From: an uncultured bacterium
GTDB lineage: Bacteria; Patescibacteriota; Minisyncoccia; Phycocordibacterales; PALSA-1337
DNA: 10,541 nt
Direction of reading: 5' to 3'
Assembly: GCA_903905325.1 (NCBI GenBank)
Contig: CAIVGA010000061.1
Location: forward strand, 1 to 10,541
The notes below the pieces were generated by a model. It did no database searches and was not told the origin of the DNA. It saw only the letters and a list, made by a program, of their open reading frames with translations. The position numbers and the translations under genes are program-made. Below, piece by piece: positions 1 through 6,183 of the stretch. The first letter of the stretch is position 1. Every line of letters starts with the position of its first letter.

Positions 1-2
1 AT

Positions 3-500
3 ATCTGGGTATCTGACTTCACCTACATACCGTTTCAAGGCAAATTCGTGTATGTGGCTACAGTCGAAGACTTGTTTACGAGAAAGATAGTTGGCATGTC
101 CGTATACACCACGCACGCCACACAACTGGTATTGTCCGCATTCATGAATGCTATTCTCACTAATCCTCGACCTGTCATCTATCACAGTGACAATGGCAGT
201 GAATACAACTCTGATGCTTTCATCCAGACACTGGAAAGGGTCGGCGTCATAATCTCTCGCTCAGCTCCGGGTTGTCCGTGGGAGAATGGCTACCAAGAAT
301 CATTCTATTCACAGTTCAAGGTCGATCTAGGTGATCCCGCTAGATTCAAAACACTTGGTGAATTGGTCTATGAGATTTATCGAACCATCTGGCAGTACAA
401 TCACACTAGAATACACACAGCATTGAAAATGCCGCCTATGCAGTTTGCGGAAAAATCGGCGATGGCTTACAATTCAGCTAACAAGGATGGCATGCAATGA
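3..500 (+). CDS. IS3-family transposase (DDE integrase core), 5'-truncated by window edge
   Basis: This is the C-terminal 165 codons of an IS3-type transposase (OrfB or OrfAB), which cuts and joins the ends of its IS. The frame is open to the window edge, so the GTG at 48 is internal. All three catalytic acidic residues are visible: Asp in WVSDFTY (codon 15-17), Asp in YHSDNGSEY (189-191) and Glu in the ENGYQESF context (297-299). The second Asp and the Glu are 35 residues apart, the D(35)E spacing of the rve core. The end, with WQYNHTRIHTAL and PPMQFA, matches the usual IS3 C-terminus. No frameshift or stop is seen, so the enzyme may be active if its 5' part is intact. Confidence 0.92.
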   Translation: MWVSDFTYIPFQGKFVYVATVEDLFTRKIVGMSVYTTHATQLVLSAFMNAILTNPRPVIYHSDNGSEYNSDAFIQTLERVGVIISRSAPGCPWENGYQESFYSQFKVDLGDPARFKTLGELVYEIYRTIWQYNHTRIHTALKMPPMQFAEKSAMAYNSANKDGMQ

Positions 501-510
501 AAGGGGTCCA
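499..510. repeat. Putative right terminal inverted repeat of the IS
   Basis: The sequence GAAAGGGGTCCA starts inside the transposase stop codon and ends in CA, the terminal dinucleotide of IS3-family ends. Its left partner (expected near TGGACCCCTTTC) is outside the window. The boundary is inferred from where ATPase homology resumes and could be off by a few bases. Confidence 0.6.
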
Positions 511-1223
511 GTACAAATCAGCTAAATAACAAACTAAAACCGGGTACTATATTAAAGGCGTTAATTAGTAGGATAGAAATAGCGGAAGGTGACCAAAAAA
601 GAAAATTAGGAGATTTGGGTCAGGGGACACAGAGATTGGTCATACTCTCTATTTTAAAGGCGTATACAGATCTTCTTCTTGAACGTAGTATTATTAGTGA
701 CAACTTAACTCTCATTGTTTTCGAAGAACCTGAAGTTTATTTGCACCCAAAATTAAAAAAGGAACTCAATAACGTTTTAAGAAAGATAGGTAATACCACA
801 AATCATCAAGTCATAATTACGACACATGATCCATATTTTGCGTCTTCGAATTTTAATGATGAAGACGGTAAAGTTTTCTCTTTTGAAAAGAATGGTGATT
901 GTATAACTGAAGTGAAGTCAGATACTATTTCTGGTATCGAAGACGAATTGTTACATATTCTTTTGTTCAACATGGCCATAAAGCTTACTAAAATGGATCT
1001 TTCAAAGTTTGGTTCATATTTGCTAGAGCATTATAGTGAGTCCCAAAAGATGTATATAGATGATCGTGATACGAAAAAAGAAGAAAAAACTATTGCGTTA
1101 CCGATCTATATTAGGCATCAAATTCACCACGCTGATAATAAACTCAATAAACCATTTTCCATAAAAGAATTGGCACAATCAATTAAGGTTCTGAATGATG
1201 TATTGTGTAAGTTTAGAGGATAG
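511..1223 (+). pseudogene. AAA/OLD-like ATPase, C-terminal fragment cut off by the IS insertion
   Basis: An open frame runs from the IS end to a TAG at 1221-1223 (about 236 codons) with no plausible native start. A TTG at 615 falls in the middle of a conserved motif. Visible motifs are LGQGTQRL (about 612-635, ABC-type signature), LIVFEEPEVYLHP (Walker B with the catalytic Glu, about 711-750) and TTHDPYF (H-loop, about 820-840). These are the C-terminal lobe of SMC/OLD/AAA_15-type ATPases. The Walker A lobe would lie beyond the IS. The rest, ending in a PIYIRHQIHH...NKPFS region, shows no TOPRIM motif. Position beside a restriction-modification cassette suggests a former anti-phage ATPase, but that is inference from context. 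The fragment is presumably inactive. Confidence 0.8.
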
Positions 1224-1231
1224 TCTTTCTA

Positions 1232-1259
1232 TTGCACCAAATTATATACATAGTATAAT
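1232..1259 (+). promoter_or_regulatory. Candidate distal promoter of the restriction-modification cassette
   Basis: A perfect TATAAT (1254-1259) lies 16 bp after a weak TTGCAC (1232-1237). The -10 box is also the left arm of a 7-bp inverted repeat (1253-1259 and 1266-1272), so a bound protein or a transcript hairpin could affect initiation here. It would leave a leader of about 125 nt before the methyltransferase. Closer to the gene are TTGTCA (1354-1359) with a poor TAACTT 17 bp on, and a TATACT (1385-1390) directly against the ATG. Confidence 0.4.
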
Positions 1260-1272
1260 TCTCTTATTATAC
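1253..1272. repeat. Inverted repeat GTATAAT-N6-ATTATAC upstream of the methyltransferase
   Basis: Seven bases repeat perfectly in inverse orientation around a 6-nt spacer (1260-1265). There is no T-run on the plus side, so it is a poor terminator. The palindrome gives a -10-like hexamer on both strands and may be an operator for the following cassette. Confidence 0.5.
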
Positions 1273-1390
1273 ATACAGCCAGATCGTAACTAGCGGTTGT
1301 GTGACGCTAAAACTTAATAATTCCTTGTTTATGAGAGTGTTTTTTGTTGTGTTTTGTCAAGGTATCAATTAATAATTAACTTGTTATACT

Positions 1391-2260
1391 ATGTACACAA
1401 ATCAAATTTTGCCTGCCATGATTAGTAAAAAGATTCTTTCACGTGTAGAAACAAAGCCCTATTTCCAGAAAGGTGATTTTGTTCTATATCACGGAGATTC
1501 ATTAAATATTCTCGCTCAGCTACCAGAAAATTCAATCGACATGATTTTTGCTGATCCACCATATAACCTTTCAAATGGTGGCTTTTCGGTGCACGCAGGT
1601 CGAATGGTGAGTGTTAATAAAGGGGATTGGGATAAGAGTAAAGGTTTCCAAGATGACTACGATTTTCATTTTAAATGGCTCGAAGCATGCAAGCGTGTTT
1701 TGAAACCAAACGGTACTTTGTGGGTTAGTGGAACATATCATTCTATCTATCAATGTGGCCATGCGTTGCAGGCTCTTGGATATCATATTTTAAATGATAT
1801 TTCATGGTTTAAACCAAATGCTGCTCCAAATCTAAGTTGTAGATTTTTTACAGCTAGCCATGAGACTATTATCTGGGCCAGAAAAGATAAAAAGGGTAAA
1901 CATTTATTTAATTATGACTGGATGAAAAATAAGGAATGGCCTAGTGATTTCTTCAAAAATGATGGTAAACAAATGAGGAGTGTTTGGCATATTCCAGAAT
2001 CAGAAGATATTTGGACAGTTGGTACACCAAAGAAAGAAGAGAAAACATTTGGCAAACATCCAACTCAAAAACCACTGGAATTGCTTAAGCGAATTGTTTT
2101 GGCAAGTACAGACAAAAATCATGTGATTTTGGATCCTTTTACTGGAAGTTCCACAACTGGAATAGCTGCAGTTCTCAATGGTCGCAAATTTGTAGGAATA
2201 GATATGACCAAAGAGTACCTAGAATTATCAAAGAAACGTTTATTAGAATTAAAGAAATAA
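1391..2260 (+). CDS. Beta-class DNA adenine-N6 methyltransferase (DpnA/M.HinfI-like), modification subunit of an R-M system
   Basis: The enzyme transfers a methyl group from S-adenosylmethionine to adenine in a specific DNA site, shielding the host from its cognate nuclease. The 289-residue chain has motif IV DPPY at 55-58, which indicates N6-adenine rather than SPPY-type cytosine-N4 methylation. HPTQKP is at 223-228 and the SAM-binding motif I DPFTGSSTTG at 248-257. Motif IV before motif I defines the beta class. Motif I has Ser where the FxGxG pattern usually ends in Gly. Blocks such as VSVNKGDWDK and PNLSCRFFT resemble M.DpnA as I recall it, so GATC specificity is possible, but the partner nuclease does not look like DpnII. 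No Shine-Dalgarno precedes the ATG; Met10 (1418) is an alternative start. The next gene begins 1 bp after the stop. Confidence 0.93.
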   Translation: MYTNQILPAMISKKILSRVETKPYFQKGDFVLYHGDSLNILAQLPENSIDMIFADPPYNLSNGGFSVHAGRMVSVNKGDWDKSKGFQDDYDFHFKWLEACKRVLKPNGTLWVSGTYHSIYQCGHALQALGYHILNDISWFKPNAAPNLSCRFFTASHETIIWARKDKKGKHLFNYDWMKNKEWPSDFFKNDGKQMRSVWHIPESEDIWTVGTPKKEEKTFGKHPTQKPLELLKRIVLASTDKNHVILDPFTGSSTTGIAAVLNGRKFVGIDMTKEYLELSKKRLLELKK

Positions 2261-2261
2261 T

Positions 2262-3071
2262 ATGGCATCAGATATGTCTTGGCAGGAGGAGGCGTGGGAG
2301 AATCTTTTACAGAACATTTGGGATAATCGCGTGGACGGTAATGATACAGTCGAATACGATAAGTCTCATCTCGGTCCTATACTGTCGAAATATACAAAGT
2401 CTGGGCAGGGAGAAATACGTATATTTCATTCGAGCTCCAAGAGCATGAATGCATTAAAAAAAAGAGGAGTTGTTAAAATTCCAATAAGTCGTAGTACTTG
2501 GGCGATCATCAAAAGTCCGATGCCGGTTGTGTTCGATGAACCAAAATCTGGAGGAGTTTTTAAACCAAAGTATGAGTTAACAGAAGGAATGCTGGCTGGA
2601 ATTAAGGAGACAATGTCATCAACATCAAATCCTGGCGAAACTACTCTTTTGGCAATTGCAAATCATGCGGGTATTGTCTCTGATTTTTATGGCTTAAATA
2701 ATAAAGGCGTATTATTTACTGGTGGTCGTCAAAAAGCTGGCGTTCATCTTATTGTTGGTACAAAGGATATAGATATGTCTAAAGCACAAATCGAAATAGA
2801 TGGGGGTTTTGAATGGTCAGATACAGTGGTAATTGTTGAGATGAAAAGCTCATTTCGCCAAAATGATTTTGATATTAATCAGGCCTTAATTCCATTGTTG
2901 AAGTGGAAAAATCTTTTGAAACAAAAAAAGGTTTATTCGCTAGTTATGTTGGCTCAAACAAGTAAGGATGGTATTGAATATTGGGCTTATGATTTTATTC
3001 GCGATGACTCAAAGTGCAGTGTCGGGATGAAGATAGCGAAGAGTAAGAAATACATCTTACAGATTAAGTAA
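2262..3071 (+). CDS. Putative type II restriction endonuclease, PD-(D/E)XK type, unassigned specificity
   Basis: This 269-residue protein starts 1 bp after the methyltransferase stop, so it is probably translationally coupled and is the natural candidate for the cognate nuclease. A PD-(D/E)XK-like active site is visible: Asp180 in EIDGGFE, then Glu193 and Lys195 in VVIVEMKSS, with a hydrophobic strand before E-x-K. Next comes NDFDINQALIPLLKW, like the helix that often follows the core. The N-terminal half (1-130) has no motif I recognise; residues 55-75 (SSSKSMNALKKRG) could contact DNA. I do not recognise it as DpnII, MboI or HinfI. Length is typical for type II enzymes. Nuclease activity is inferred from the motif and position; a nickase or other methyltransferase-linked nuclease remains possible. 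Confidence 0.75.
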   Translation: MASDMSWQEEAWENLLQNIWDNRVDGNDTVEYDKSHLGPILSKYTKSGQGEIRIFHSSSKSMNALKKRGVVKIPISRSTWAIIKSPMPVVFDEPKSGGVFKPKYELTEGMLAGIKETMSSTSNPGETTLLAIANHAGIVSDFYGLNNKGVLFTGGRQKAGVHLIVGTKDIDMSKAQIEIDGGFEWSDTVVIVEMKSSFRQNDFDINQALIPLLKWKNLLKQKKVYSLVMLAQTSKDGIEYWAYDFIRDDSKCSVGMKIAKSKKYILQIK

Positions 3072-3083
3072 TTATTTTGTACC

Positions 3084-3398
3084 ATGCCCACCTCCTCCAA
3101 ACTCATCGTCTACGTTCCTCTTACTCACGCGACCATCGTTCGTGAAGCTATTGGCAAAGCTGGTGGTGGAAAACTTGGGAAATATTCATTTTGCAGTTTT
3201 TCGACACGTGGGATTGGAAGATTCAAACCAGAAGCTGGTGCGCAACCGCATATTGGAAAAGTGGGGAAGCTAGAGGAAGTGGATGAAGAACGCATTGAAG
3301 TGACTTGTGACAGAGCGCTCGTTCCAGATATTATTGCTGCTATCAAAAAAGTGCATCCTTATGAAGAAGTGGCGCTGGATGTATATAAACTTGAATAG
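3084..3398 (+). CDS. Stand-alone NIF3-type domain protein (YqfO insert/PII-like fold)
   Basis: The 104-residue protein corresponds to the small domain found inserted in longer NIF3/YqfO proteins and also alone as a trimeric PII/CutA-like fold. Diagnostic features are the first strand KLIVYVPLTHA, the GGGKLGKYSFCSF loop, the RFKPEAGAQPHIG segment and the C-terminal HPYEEVALDVY. No metal-binding NIF3 core is present. The biochemical role of the isolated domain is not established. It begins 12 bp after the nuclease gene without a Shine-Dalgarno and has a more GC-rich codon style than the restriction cassette. It is probably a native gene read through from, or independent of, the cassette. A terminator follows. 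Confidence 0.8.
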   Translation: MPTSSKLIVYVPLTHATIVREAIGKAGGGKLGKYSFCSFSTRGIGRFKPEAGAQPHIGKVGKLEEVDEERIEVTCDRALVPDIIAAIKKVHPYEEVALDVYKLE

Positions 3399-3442
3399 TT
3401 TTTCTCACATGATAAAATAGTCACACTAATAACCGGGCCAAC

Positions 3443-3478
3443 TCTCAATAGTAACCCAGCAACTACCTTATCGGTAGT
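3443..3478 (+). repeat. Copy A of a dispersed intergenic hairpin element
   Basis: The string TCTCAATA(GT)AACCCAGCA followed by ACTACC-loop-GGTAGT parallels positions 9854-9896. The single-stranded lead-in is nearly identical between copies, and the stem differs only at positions that keep pairing. Here it carries a T-run and serves as a terminator. Confidence 0.5.
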
Positions 3479-3487
3479 ATTTTTTAT
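3462..3487 (+). terminator. Rho-independent terminator after the NIF3-type gene
   Basis: A 6-bp perfect stem ACTACC/GGTAGT (3462-3467 and 3473-3478) with a 5-nt loop is followed by ATATTTTTTATT. It separates the NIF3-type gene from the RhuM-Fic gene. The hairpin and the bases before it also occur, modified, in the 16S leader. Confidence 0.7.
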
Positions 3488-3524
3488 TATTAGCATAATT
3501 TATTAATTAATTTAAACAAACAAT

Positions 3525-4514
3525 ATGAGTCAAAACAAAATCGTCATTTATAAGGATAAGCAAGGGAACGTTGAGCTTAGGGCTGATGGTGAGAAGGATA
3601 CTATTTGGGCTACGTTAGATCAGGTTGCGGAGCTTTTTGATCGTGACAAATCAGTGATCTCTCGTCACCTTAATAATATATTTAATGAGGCAGAGCTTGA
3701 TAGAAAGGCAACTGTTGCAAAAAATGCAACAGTTCAAAAAGAGGGAGATCGTGAGGTAATACGTGATATTGAGTATTACAATTTGGATGCTATTTTGTCA
3801 GTTGGATACAGGGTGAGTTCGAGGAAAGCCACACAATTCCGTATTTGGGCTACAAACATATTACGTAAATATATCGTGAATGGTTACGTAGTCAACCAGC
3901 AGAAATTGATAGAAACGCGTAAAAAATTTGAAGAATTACAAAAGGCTGTTACCTTCATCGAGTCCAAATCTCACAAAGAATCTTTAAAGGATAAGACCCA
4001 GGACATTCTGGAGTTGCTTTCTGCTTATGCCAAGACGCTCTCTATATTGGAGCAATATGATCGCGACGCAATGGCGACAGTGAAAGGTAAGAAATCCATA
4101 TTCAATCTTTCTTATGAAAATTGTCTCGGTCTAGTTGTTGAGGTCAAAAGGGAACTTGCTAGCAAAGGTGAAGCTAGTGAACTTTTTGGTGTTGAGCGTG
4201 GAAAAAGTTTTGAGGGCGCCATCAAGTCTATTTACCAGACTTGGGATAGTAAAGAGTTGTATCCGACTATAGAAGATAAGGCTGCGAATTTGCTCTACTT
4301 TGTCATCAAAGATCACCCATTTTCAGATGGTAATAAACGTCTTGGCTCTATAGTTTTCCTGCATTTTCTTAGTCGAAATAATTATCTAATCAAGACGACT
4401 GGCGAACGCAAGATTAATGATACTGCCATGGCAGCTTTGGCTTTGCTCGTCGCCGAGAGTGATCCAAAAGAGAAAGAAACTATTGTTAATCTAACTAAGC
4501 ATTTGGTGCATTGA
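3525..4514 (+). CDS. RhuM-family / Fic-Doc fusion protein
   Basis: The 329-residue protein has two parts. Residues 1-130 match the RhuM virulence-protein family: TIWATLDQVAELF (likely a helix-turn-helix), TVAKNATVQKEG, then YYNLDAILSVGYRV and QFRIWATNILRKYI. The C-terminal part carries the Fic/Doc motif HPFSDGNKR at 264-272, with His264 as catalytic base, Asp268 for Mg and the GNKR phosphate-binding loop. Fic enzymes usually AMPylate target proteins; Doc-type GNKR proteins can phosphorylate EF-Tu, so the transferred group is uncertain. No separate antitoxin gene is adjacent, and I could not identify an (S/T)xxxE(G/N) inhibitory helix with confidence. The ATG is preceded by an A-rich leader (AAACAAACAAT) without Shine-Dalgarno. 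A terminator lies just upstream, so it is transcribed separately. Confidence 0.88.
   Translation: MSQNKIVIYKDKQGNVELRADGEKDTIWATLDQVAELFDRDKSVISRHLNNIFNEAELDRKATVAKNATVQKEGDREVIRDIEYYNLDAILSVGYRVSSRKATQFRIWATNILRKYIVNGYVVNQQKLIETRKKFEELQKAVTFIESKSHKESLKDKTQDILELLSAYAKTLSILEQYDRDAMATVKGKKSIFNLSYENCLGLVVEVKRELASKGEASELFGVERGKSFEGAIKSIYQTWDSKELYPTIEDKAANLLYFVIKDHPFSDGNKRLGSIVFLHFLSRNNYLIKTTGERKINDTAMAALALLVAESDPKEKETIVNLTKHLVH
3710..3734. repeat. Perfect 10-bp intragenic inverted repeat in the RhuM domain
   Basis: AACTGTTGCA (3710-3719) and TGCAACAGTT (3725-3734) are exact reverse complements around an A5 loop, inside codons 62-70 of the RhuM-Fic gene. In RNA this is a strong hairpin for such an AT-rich gene; in DNA it is a possible dimer-binding site. 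Confidence 0.7.
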
Positions 4515-4531
4515 TGATATGAGGCTATAAT
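4503..4531 (+). promoter_or_regulatory. Promoter of the Nudix gene
   Basis: A perfect TATAAT (4526-4531) lies 17 bp after a weak TTGGTG (4503-4508) that overlaps the end of the RhuM-Fic gene. The start site would be near 4538, leaving a leader of roughly 16 nt with no Shine-Dalgarno. Confidence 0.6.
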
Positions 4532-4553
4532 CTAAGTAATATAAATAGTTTAT

Positions 4554-5063
4554 ATGCAGATCACTCGAGAATACATAGGCTTCAGCAAGGTGAAATATAT
4601 CATTGAATACAATGATACTGATGAATTCGGCAGTTTAGATTATTCAAAATGCCAGCAAACTTACGGAGTTTGTTTCTATGGTGACAAATTGGTCATTGGT
4701 TTTGGGGGGCGTAAACATGATTGGGGACTTATAGGTGGAACGATTGAGAAAGGTGAATCGTTCGAAGAAACTTTATTACGTGAAATTCAAGAAGAATCCA
4801 ATATGAAAGTGTTGCTCGCGAAGCCTATCGGTTATCAGAAGGTTATTGACACTCGTGACAACACTTTTATATATCAATTACGATATGCATGTCTAGTTGA
4901 GCCTTATGGACCTTTTGTATCTGATCCAGCTGGCGGCGTCACAGAAATAAAGCTTATTAATCCCGCTGATATTAAAAAATATTTTGATTGGGGTGAAATA
5001 ATGGACAGAATGCTTGAGAGTGCAGTGGAAGTATTAAGTAATATAGATCTACAGCATAAGTAA
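4554..5063 (+). CDS. Nudix hydrolase
   Basis: Nudix enzymes cleave nucleoside diphosphates linked to another moiety, releasing a phosphate or NMP with Mg2+. The Nudix box is at about residues 62-84, with G-x5-E at 62-68, then REIQEESNM at 76-84. It follows GX5EX7REUXEEXGU except that Asn replaces the last Gly. The metal-binding Glu residues of REUXEE are all present. The 169-residue length and a strand-rich N-terminus before the box fit a single-domain Nudix protein. Substrate cannot be told from sequence (mutagenic nucleotide, NDP-sugar or cap-like substrates are all possible). It has its own promoter, and the GIY-YIG gene follows 16 bp after its stop, so they may be co-transcribed. Confidence 0.9.
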   Translation: MQITREYIGFSKVKYIIEYNDTDEFGSLDYSKCQQTYGVCFYGDKLVIGFGGRKHDWGLIGGTIEKGESFEETLLREIQEESNMKVLLAKPIGYQKVIDTRDNTFIYQLRYACLVEPYGPFVSDPAGGVTEIKLINPADIKKYFDWGEIMDRMLESAVEVLSNIDLQHK

Positions 5064-5079
5064 TTTTTTTAAGAAATCC

Positions 5080-5382
5080 ATGCACCACACTTACATTCTC
5101 CGTTGTTCTGACAACACTTTATATGTTGGTAGCACAAATGATCTAGAACAGCGCGTTCACAATCACAATCATGCAAAGTCTGGTGCTCATTACACCAAGA
5201 TTCGTCGCCCTGTTTTTCTGGTATATAGCGAGGCTCATAGGACTTTGGCAAAAGTGCGCGCACGTGAAGCAGCGCTCAAGAGACTTACACGTGCAGAAAA
5301 ACTTGATATAATAAAAGCATGTCAAATAATACCCAAGAAAATACCCCAAAAAAGAAAATTACAAGTTGCGAGAGTTGCATGA
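5080..5382 (+). CDS. GIY-YIG domain protein, UPF0213/YhbQ-like
   Basis: A 100-residue single-domain GIY-YIG protein. The motif appears as TYI (4-6) and YVG (15-17), followed by Arg25 (the conserved catalytic Arg), His29 and Glu63 in AREAALKRL, which would bind the metal. YhbQ-type members are small, stand-alone nucleases with proposed roles in DNA repair or recombination. The domain ends near residue 80 (RAEKLDIIK). The last 20 residues are a basic tail (KKIPQKRK) whose codons overlap the next gene by 64 nt. No Shine-Dalgarno is seen, and a T7 run lies 9 nt upstream. Probably an operon with the Nudix and zinc-ribbon genes. Confidence 0.88.
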   Translation: MHHTYILRCSDNTLYVGSTNDLEQRVHNHNHAKSGAHYTKIRRPVFLVYSEAHRTLAKVRAREAALKRLTRAEKLDIIKACQIIPKKIPQKRKLQVARVA

Positions 5383-5588
5383 TGCCTTTTTCAAAAGACC
5401 CAAATCCTCGGGAGTCTGATAGGTATTGCAGTTATTGTTTTAGAAAGGGATCATTGTGTTATCAGGGTAATGATTTGAAAGAGTTTCAGAAAGTCTGTTA
5501 TAAAAAAATGGTAGAGAATGGCAATAACAAGTTGATTGCAAAGATCTTCTCTTACCTTATTAGGTTCGCCCCACGCTGGAAGAAGTAA
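5319..5588 (+). CDS. Small zinc-ribbon protein (Zn_ribbon_2-like)
   Basis: The 89-residue protein has a CxxC...CxxC zinc site: Cys17 and Cys20 in SCESCMMPF, then Cys37 and Cys40 in YCSYCF. The CxSCxMPF and YCSYC pattern matches the 'putative zinc ribbon' domain, usually found as a small bacterial protein of unknown function. Two further cysteines (47, 60) lie outside the core. The C-terminus is basic and aromatic (KIFSYLIRFAPRWKK). The only sensible start that keeps both Cys pairs is the ATG at 5319, so the gene begins 64 nt inside the GIY-YIG gene in another frame. Confidence 0.75.
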   Translation: MSNNTQENTPKKKITSCESCMMPFSKDPNPRESDRYCSYCFRKGSLCYQGNDLKEFQKVCYKKMVENGNNKLIAKIFSYLIRFAPRWKK

Positions 5589-5613
5589 TTAGTGTTTAAT
5601 AAGCTCGAATAAC

Positions 5614-6183
5614 TTGCTTTCTTTTTTCTTTACTAATATTCGTCGACGGCGCATATATGTGAGGCGTCGGATAATTCGTAGATCCTCACGCCGAGCTCCG
5701 CGACGAAACCAGCGACGATCTACTGGTCGTAAACAATATCTTTTATATAAAGAACAAGCACGCATCATAATTACTGAGCGAGTAAAGCATTTCAGCGAAC
5801 AATATCAGCAGTCGCTTCAGGGTTTGAAAGTAGGGCGGATCGCTATCAGAAATCAAGGTAGTCGCTGGGGTTCATGTTCTCGTAATGGCAACCTCAATTT
5901 TAATTATAAGATCGCTTTTCTTACACCTGAGCTACGCGACTATGTGATCGTTCACGAAATTTGTCATATAAAAGAATTCAATCACGGTCGTGGCTTTTGG
6001 GATTTGGTAGGGAAGACCACTCCGAATTATTTGGAATTAAGAAGAAAATTAAGAGCAATAGAACACGCCGTGCTTGCCGAGCTCGATCTTGCCACCAGCG
6101 GCAATGACTTTGCGGAAGTGGTCACGAATGTCGATGTTACCATCGATGCTAAGTTCGAACAAAACGTCTTCGTAATCCGCTAG
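5614..6183 (+). CDS. YgjP-like zinc metallopeptidase (DUF45) with Arg-rich N-terminus and suspect C-terminal extension
   Basis: The core (about 42-150) is a YgjP/DUF45 WLM-type metallopeptidase: RNQGSRWGSCS (80-89), then HEICH at 114-118 with third ligand His124 in FNHGRGFW. Glu115 would be the catalytic base. Residues 10-39 hold 16 arginines, probably a nucleic-acid- or surface-binding segment. The start is uncertain: TTG at 5614 is the first candidate after a stop at 5590-5592, GTG at 5659 is another, and there is no Shine-Dalgarno. The family normally ends around residue 150 (LRRKLRAIE). Residues 146-189 overlap a minus-strand purH-like remnant and look like antisense read-through, suggesting that a deletion removed the native stop. 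Peptidase activity is inferred from the motif only. Confidence 0.8.
   Translation: MLSFFFTNIRRRRIYVRRRIIRRSSRRAPRRNQRRSTGRKQYLLYKEQARIIITERVKHFSEQYQQSLQGLKVGRIAIRNQGSRWGSCSRNGNLNFNYKIAFLTPELRDYVIVHEICHIKEFNHGRGFWDLVGKTTPNYLELRRKLRAIEHAVLAELDLATSGNDFAEVVTNVDVTIDAKFEQNVFVIR

Larger units (their letters stand above)
1..510 (+). mobile_element. IS3-family insertion sequence, right part (left end outside window)
   Basis: This is the 3' half of an IS3-family element: the catalytic core of the transposase, then a putative right terminal inverted repeat at about 499-510 that ends in TCCA. Its reverse complement starts TGGACCCCTT, fitting the TG...CA ends of the IS3 family. The transposase stop lies within or just before this repeat, as is usual. 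Directly after 510 the reading frame of an unrelated ATPase resumes, which marks the element boundary. The left end, the orfA frame and the target duplication lie outside the window, so the exact IS group and the 3-5 bp target repeat cannot be checked here. Confidence 0.8.

Noticed and set aside
498..500. Possible TGA=Gly recoding, as in some CPR phyla
   Set aside because: TGA ends the transposase and the RhuM-Fic gene at family-typical places, and no conserved Gly is encoded by TGA in any gene.
1291..1309. Short inverted repeat TAGCG...CGCTA
   Set aside because: Only 5 bp with a 9-nt loop and no T-run; expected by chance in a region this size.
1224..1390. Search for a small controller (C) protein gene upstream of the R-M cassette
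   Set aside because: The gap is 167 bp of AT-rich DNA with no helix-turn-helix frame visible on either strand.
5604..5640. Possible terminator (AAGC...GCTT then T-rich) after the zinc-ribbon gene
   Set aside because: The stem is only 4 bp with an 11-nt loop and the region overlaps the likely metallopeptidase start.
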